A DNA stretch of 20,693 nucleotides, from assembly GCA_017889745.1 (NCBI GenBank), contig JAGGAG010000023.1:1-20693 (forward strand), written 5' to 3'. The translations under genes were made by a program, and so were the position numbers. Shown in pieces: positions 14,942 to 20,693 of this stretch; the first letter of the stretch is position 1, and each line of letters starts with the position of its first letter. The notes under the pieces were generated by a model that did not search any database, was not told the DNA's origin, and worked only from the letters and a program-made list of their open reading frames with translations. The DNA is from Gemmatimonadota bacterium (GTDB lineage Bacteria; Gemmatimonadota; Gemmatimonadetes; Gemmatimonadales; GWC2-71-9).

Positions 14942-15358
14942 TCATGAGCGAGGGGGCCCGGCCGTTCCGGCCCGGGATTGCCGCCCGGCGCGAGTACCGC
15001 GCCGGGCTTGGCGTGCCAGATTCCAGTAGACCAGCGCATTGATCATTACCACCGCCGCCCCCAGCCAGGCCTGTGTTCCCCGCGTCAATCCCTCAGGATA
15101 GATGGCGGCCGTCAGGTACCGCTCGATGAACCCTCCCCGGTAGCCTGCTTCCCCGCCTGCCACCCGGAGCGCCACCTCCAGCGGTGTCAGCGGGCAGATC
15201 CATCCGCTGAACTCGATGAACGCGCCCCAGGCCGCACAAGGCAGGTGCAGCCACGCGAGCCGCGGCCGGCGCAGCACCAGCAGGCCGCCCAGGGCGACGA
15301 ACAGAATGAAGGCGAAATGGAGCAGCAGTACGAGATCGGCCAGCCACCGGTAGGCCAT
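14942..15358 (-). CDS. DUF2784 family small membrane protein
   Basis: The product has 138 residues. It begins MAYRWLADLVLLLHFAFILFVALGGLLVLRRP, with later HLPCAAWGAFIEFSGWICPLTPLE, GYRGGFIERYLTAAIYPEGL and a third or fourth hydrophobic segment (AWLGAAVVMINALVYWNLA). This order is characteristic of DUF2784, a family of unknown function. The basic tail (RRGTRAGRQSRAGTAGPPRS) is encoded over two hairpins and may be a late, unconserved extension. The gene begins 11 nt after the kinase stop with no visible ribosome-binding site, so it is probably translated by coupling. Its role with the kinase is unknown. Confidence 0.85.
   Translation of the reverse strand: MAYRWLADLVLLLHFAFILFVALGGLLVLRRPRLAWLHLPCAAWGAFIEFSGWICPLTPLEVALRVAGGEAGYRGGFIERYLTAAIYPEGLTRGTQAWLGAAVVMINALVYWNLARQARRGTRAGRQSRAGTAGPPRS
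14957..15007. terminator. Two hairpins over the convergent gene ends
   Basis: Hairpin 1 (14957-14976) has 8 pairs with one bulge and a 3-nt loop. Hairpin 2 has perfect 10-bp arms at 14983-14992 and 14998-15007 with loop AGTAC. They follow the Spy-like stop (14937) and lie inside the last codons of the opposing DUF2784 gene. There is no T-run, so termination is inferred. Confidence 0.5.
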
Positions 15359-15369
15359 CGCTGACAGGG

Positions 15370-18093
<2,724 letters not shown>

Positions 18094-18630
18094 GCCTTCG
18101 CGGCCCGCCAGTCGCGCAGCGCTGTCGCCTCTGATACGCCGAGCAGCTGCGCCGCCTCGGCCACGTCGAGCCCCCCGAAGAAGCGGCTTTCGACGAGGAG
18201 CGCCTGCCGGGGACTGAGCCGCGCCAGTTCCTCGAGCGCGGCGTCGAGCTCGATCAGGTCGCTCATGCCCGCGGTGTCCGCGATCGAGTCATCAAAGGTG
18301 ACCGCCACGGCCCCGGCCCCGCGCTTGCCGGCGTGCCGCCGCCGTGCCGCCTCGATCAGCACCTGGCGCATGGCACGGGCGGCAATGCGCTTGAAGTGCA
18401 GGGGCGACGTGTCGGCGAGGTGCGGGCTCCCGGCCAGCTTGAGCCACGCCTCGTTCACCAGCGCGGTCGGGCTCAAGGTGGCGCTCGGATCAGCCCGGCC
18501 AACGCTCGCGGCCAGCCGGCGCAACTCCTCGTAGGTCACGCTGAACAGGTGGTCCAGGGCGGTCGAGTCGCGTGGGACCGCGCTACCATCATCCGCTCCG
18601 GATGAAGGCCCGGTCCCGTTTCGGCTGGTC

Positions 18631-18661
18631 ATGACGGTATTCCCAGAAGGCCTGCGCAATG
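18631..18661. repeat. 31-bp direct repeat, copy 1
   Basis: It shares 24 of 31 positions with 18753-18783. The first 10 (ATGACGGTAT) and last 11 bases (CCTGCGCAATG) are identical, while the centre differs. The left end overlaps the sigma start codon by two bases. Confidence 0.7.
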
Positions 18662-18752
18662 CACTGCGGACCCGCCCTGCCTCGGGCCGCCGGTCGCGGG
18701 GTCCTTCCCAAGTATCGCGCTCAAAGCGGTCCGCGCAACCTCGCCGCCGTCG

Positions 18753-18783
18753 ATGACGGTATCCCGGCCGGTCCTGCGCAATG
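18753..18783. repeat. 31-bp direct repeat, copy 2
   Basis: This is the partner of 18631-18661, in the same orientation and 122 bp away, inside the gap between the divergent sigma gene and the gene at 18833. Read on the minus strand each copy ends in ACCGTCAT, which includes the CGTC seen in many ECF -10 elements. Confidence 0.7.
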
Positions 18784-18832
18784 AGAGCGGGTCCGCTCAA
18801 GGGAATCAGTTCGGCACAGTCAGGGAGGCACC

Positions 18833-20551
18833 ATGGATCATCCGCGCTCCAGCGTTTGCACCGTGCCGGCATGTCAGCGGGTGATGGCCTTGCCATTACT
18901 GCTGGCCCTGGCCGCCGCGAACCCCGCGCAAGCCCGGGCCCAGGTTCCCGCGGAGTACCAGGGCACCTGGGTGCCGACCAAGGCAACATGCGAGTCACCG
19001 CTGAAGGTGGTCGTCTCGGCCGATCGGCTGACGCTCGTGAACGGGAAGGACACCGAGGCCATCGGCGGCATCGAGATGGCCGGCCCCGGCTACTGGGGAC
19101 CGGACTACAACGGCATCATGGCCGTGCTGATCACCGAGTTCGAGGGCCAGCAGCCGGCCACGGCCACGTTCAACGTGGGCGAAAAGAAGGGCGTCGCCCA
19201 GGTGGAGTTCGCACCAGTCCAGCCGGGCGCGGCGAGCAATGCGCAGCTCACGGCGTACAACAAGCGCATCACGCAGCTCAACCTGGCCAAGCGCTTCCTC
19301 CCGCTCAACAAGGCGTTGCTCAAGAAGTGCGCGGGGCAGTCGGGTGCTGCCGGGGCAAGCGCCGGCGCGGCAGCGGCCGGACAGGCCCCGGGGAAGCCGA
19401 CGGCGCCGGCCCGTTCGTCGGTGTGCGGCGGCACGCCGCACTGCACCGAGGTGACGCCGTTCGCCGCCACCGTGACTGATTTCCGTACCAGCAGCGCCGG
19501 CGCCACCAAGGTCGTCACGATCAACATGCGATTCCAGAATCGCACCGACGCACCGCTCATCCTGGGCTACGTGCAGGGATCCGGCATCGTCACCGACGAC
19601 CGGGGGAATCGCTACGTCGTCTCGGGCCCGGGAAGTCTGCGTGGCATTGGCGAGATCGCCAGCGGCAGGTTCGATCCCAAGTTCACCTTGCAGCCGGGCG
19701 AAGCGAGCGACGCGCGCATCGAGTTCCAGTGGACTCCGCAGCGGGGACAGATCTTCGGCACCACCTACGGTGTCGAGTTGGCGGTCCGGGAAATCGAATC
19801 ACTGCCGTCCGACCAATACCAGCTCGGGAAGGAATACGCCCTCAAGCTGGACGGCTTCACCGCCGGGACGCCAGTCGCCTCGGCCCCACCGGGTGCGGGA
19901 GCTGCCCCGGCGGGCGCAGGCGCCGCGACTGCAGCTGCTCCTGCCGACGCGCCCGATGCCTGCGCCGGCAGGGAGCGGTGCTACAACGCCGGCCCGTTCG
20001 CCGCCGAGGTCACGCAGGTGACCACCAGCAAGGTGACCTACTACCTGTACGTGCACCTGAACGTGAAGGTCCGGAACGTGTCCGCTCAACCCCTGATCCT
20101 CGGGTGGCAGTATGGTGCGGGTGCCGTGATCGATGACGCCGGTAACCGTTATGCCGCCAAGACGGTGAAGGGCATCGGCCTGGTCACCGGCAACTCCGCC
20201 GATCCCCAGTTCGCGCTCAACCCGGGCCAGTCGCGCGCCTTCACCATCGACTACGTGGTCCGTCCCGGCCGGGCCGTCGTGGGAACGTCGTACACCGCCG
20301 ATTTCGTCCTGCAGCAACTGGAGATTCTGCCCAGCCGACAGGTTCGCTCGGTGCGGGAGTACGCCGTGAGCTATCAGGATCTCAGGGCTGGGAACTCCAG
20401 TAGCGGGGCAGCGGCGGGTGGCACAACGGTGGGCGCCGCAGGCGACGGCAGCGCGCCCGCCAGTACCGCGAGCGACTCGAACGCGGCGAACGCGGTCAAT
20501 GCCACGGCCGGTGCTGTGAAGGCGGTGGGGAAGCTGTTCAAGTCGAAGTGA
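18833..20551 (+). CDS. Exported protein with duplicated beta domain, function unknown
   Basis: The product has 572 residues; GGGAGG about 4 nt before the ATG supports 18833. A signal peptide ends near ARA|QV (36|37). Module 1 (about 40-168, EYQGTWVPTKATCESPLKVV) has Cys53 and Cys166. Modules 2 (195-342) and 3 (374-517) are copies of each other. Each starts with a C-x5-C loop (Cys198/204; Cys377/383) and then PFAAxVTxxxTS, PLILGxxxGxGxxxDDxGNRY, GIG, DPxFxLxPGxS and a final EYAxxxxx strand. The pattern resembles DUF4352/telokin-like immunoglobulin folds, but I do not claim the family. Ala/Gly-rich linkers join the modules and the tail ends in a basic amphipathic helix (AVKAVGKLFKSK). It is divergent from the sigma factor and may be a target of it. 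Confidence 0.85.
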   Translation: MDHPRSSVCTVPACQRVMALPLLLALAAANPAQARAQVPAEYQGTWVPTKATCESPLKVVVSADRLTLVNGKDTEAIGGIEMAGPGYWGPDYNGIMAVLITEFEGQQPATATFNVGEKKGVAQVEFAPVQPGAASNAQLTAYNKRITQLNLAKRFLPLNKALLKKCAGQSGAAGASAGAAAAGQAPGKPTAPARSSVCGGTPHCTEVTPFAATVTDFRTSSAGATKVVTINMRFQNRTDAPLILGYVQGSGIVTDDRGNRYVVSGPGSLRGIGEIASGRFDPKFTLQPGEASDARIEFQWTPQRGQIFGTTYGVELAVREIESLPSDQYQLGKEYALKLDGFTAGTPVASAPPGAGAAPAGAGAATAAAPADAPDACAGRERCYNAGPFAAEVTQVTTSKVTYYLYVHLNVKVRNVSAQPLILGWQYGAGAVIDDAGNRYAAKTVKGIGLVTGNSADPQFALNPGQSRAFTIDYVVRPGRAVVGTSYTADFVLQQLEILPSRQVRSVREYAVSYQDLRAGNSSSGAAAGGTTVGAAGDGSAPASTASDSNAANAVNATAGAVKAVGKLFKSK

Positions 20552-20602
20552 TGCGCGGGGCACAACCAGTTCGCCTGTCGTTTCCGCCAGCAGGAGGTCG
20601 AA

Positions 20603-20693
20603 ATGCTTACCAGTCAGGTGAAGTTCAACCTGCTCTCGAGGGAGCAGGTGATGGGCGTGCTCAAGTCCACCGGCTCGAAGGACCCGGACGTGC
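20603..20693 (+). CDS. Start of an unidentified gene (3' end beyond window)
   Basis: AGGAGG 5 nt before the ATG at 20603 and an open frame to the window end (30 codons, MLTSQVKFNLLSREQVMGVL...) support a gene start. It has no signal peptide. It lies 51 bp after the duplicated-domain gene, so the two may be co-transcribed. Too little is visible to name it. Confidence 0.7.
   Translation, partial: MLTSQVKFNLLSREQVMGVLKSTGSKDPDV

Noticed and set aside
18633..18998. Extension of the sigma factor upstream to 18998
   Set aside because: The added residues are Arg/Pro-rich with no family similarity and would overlap the divergent gene and its control region.

Overview
The window is about 20.7 kb of GC-rich, densely coded chromosomal DNA. 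The style suggests a Gram-negative, most likely Gemmatimonadota or a similar phylum. The evidence is an ECF-type sigma factor directly followed by a serine/threonine kinase with a TPR tail, BACON-like lipoprotein repeats, a minor-pilin operon, an outer-membrane barrel and several Sec or Tat signal peptides. That placement is an inference from gene style, since no rRNA or marker gene is present. I see no tRNA, rRNA, CRISPR array, insertion sequence or prophage.

Layout. (1) 1-1283 (-): a surface lipoprotein of BACON-like and InlB-like repeats, running off the left edge. (2) 1471-5279: a BlaI/MecI/CopY-family repressor (-) divergent from a three-gene (+) set of outer-membrane barrel, Znu-like metal-binding protein and Znu-like permease. 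No ABC ATPase lies beside them. (3) 5280-5779: a non-coding stretch with a terminator-like hairpin and two abutting palindromes. (4) 5780-8630: four overlapping or tightly spaced minor-pilin genes (GspH/FimT-, PilV-, PilW- and PilX-like), closed by a perfect 17-bp hairpin. (5) 14350-8694 (-): cytochrome b561-type membrane protein, Tat-exported sulfite-oxidase-fold molybdoenzyme lipoprotein, histidine kinase, response regulator and a periplasmic protein of four rhodanese domains. A small exported protein with two Spy/CpxP-like motifs is divergent at 14551. (6) 18632-14942 (-): ECF sigma factor, transmembrane Ser/Thr kinase-TPR protein and a DUF2784 membrane protein. (7) 18833-20551 (+): an exported protein with a duplicated beta domain, followed at 20603 by the first 30 codons of another gene.

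How the genes may work together. The 8.7-14.9 kb block looks like an envelope redox or sulfur module with its own two-component system. Its layout resembles E. coli HprSR-MsrPQ, with a tetra-rhodanese and a Spy-like protein added. The sensor kinase has only two cysteines, both in a CxC in its periplasmic domain. The 1.5-5.3 kb block looks like metal acquisition across both membranes, possibly under a CopY-like repressor. The sigma-kinase block has two copies of a 31-bp direct repeat in its control region. Its kinase has an ATC codon exactly where relatives start with ATG, behind a strong ribosome-binding site.
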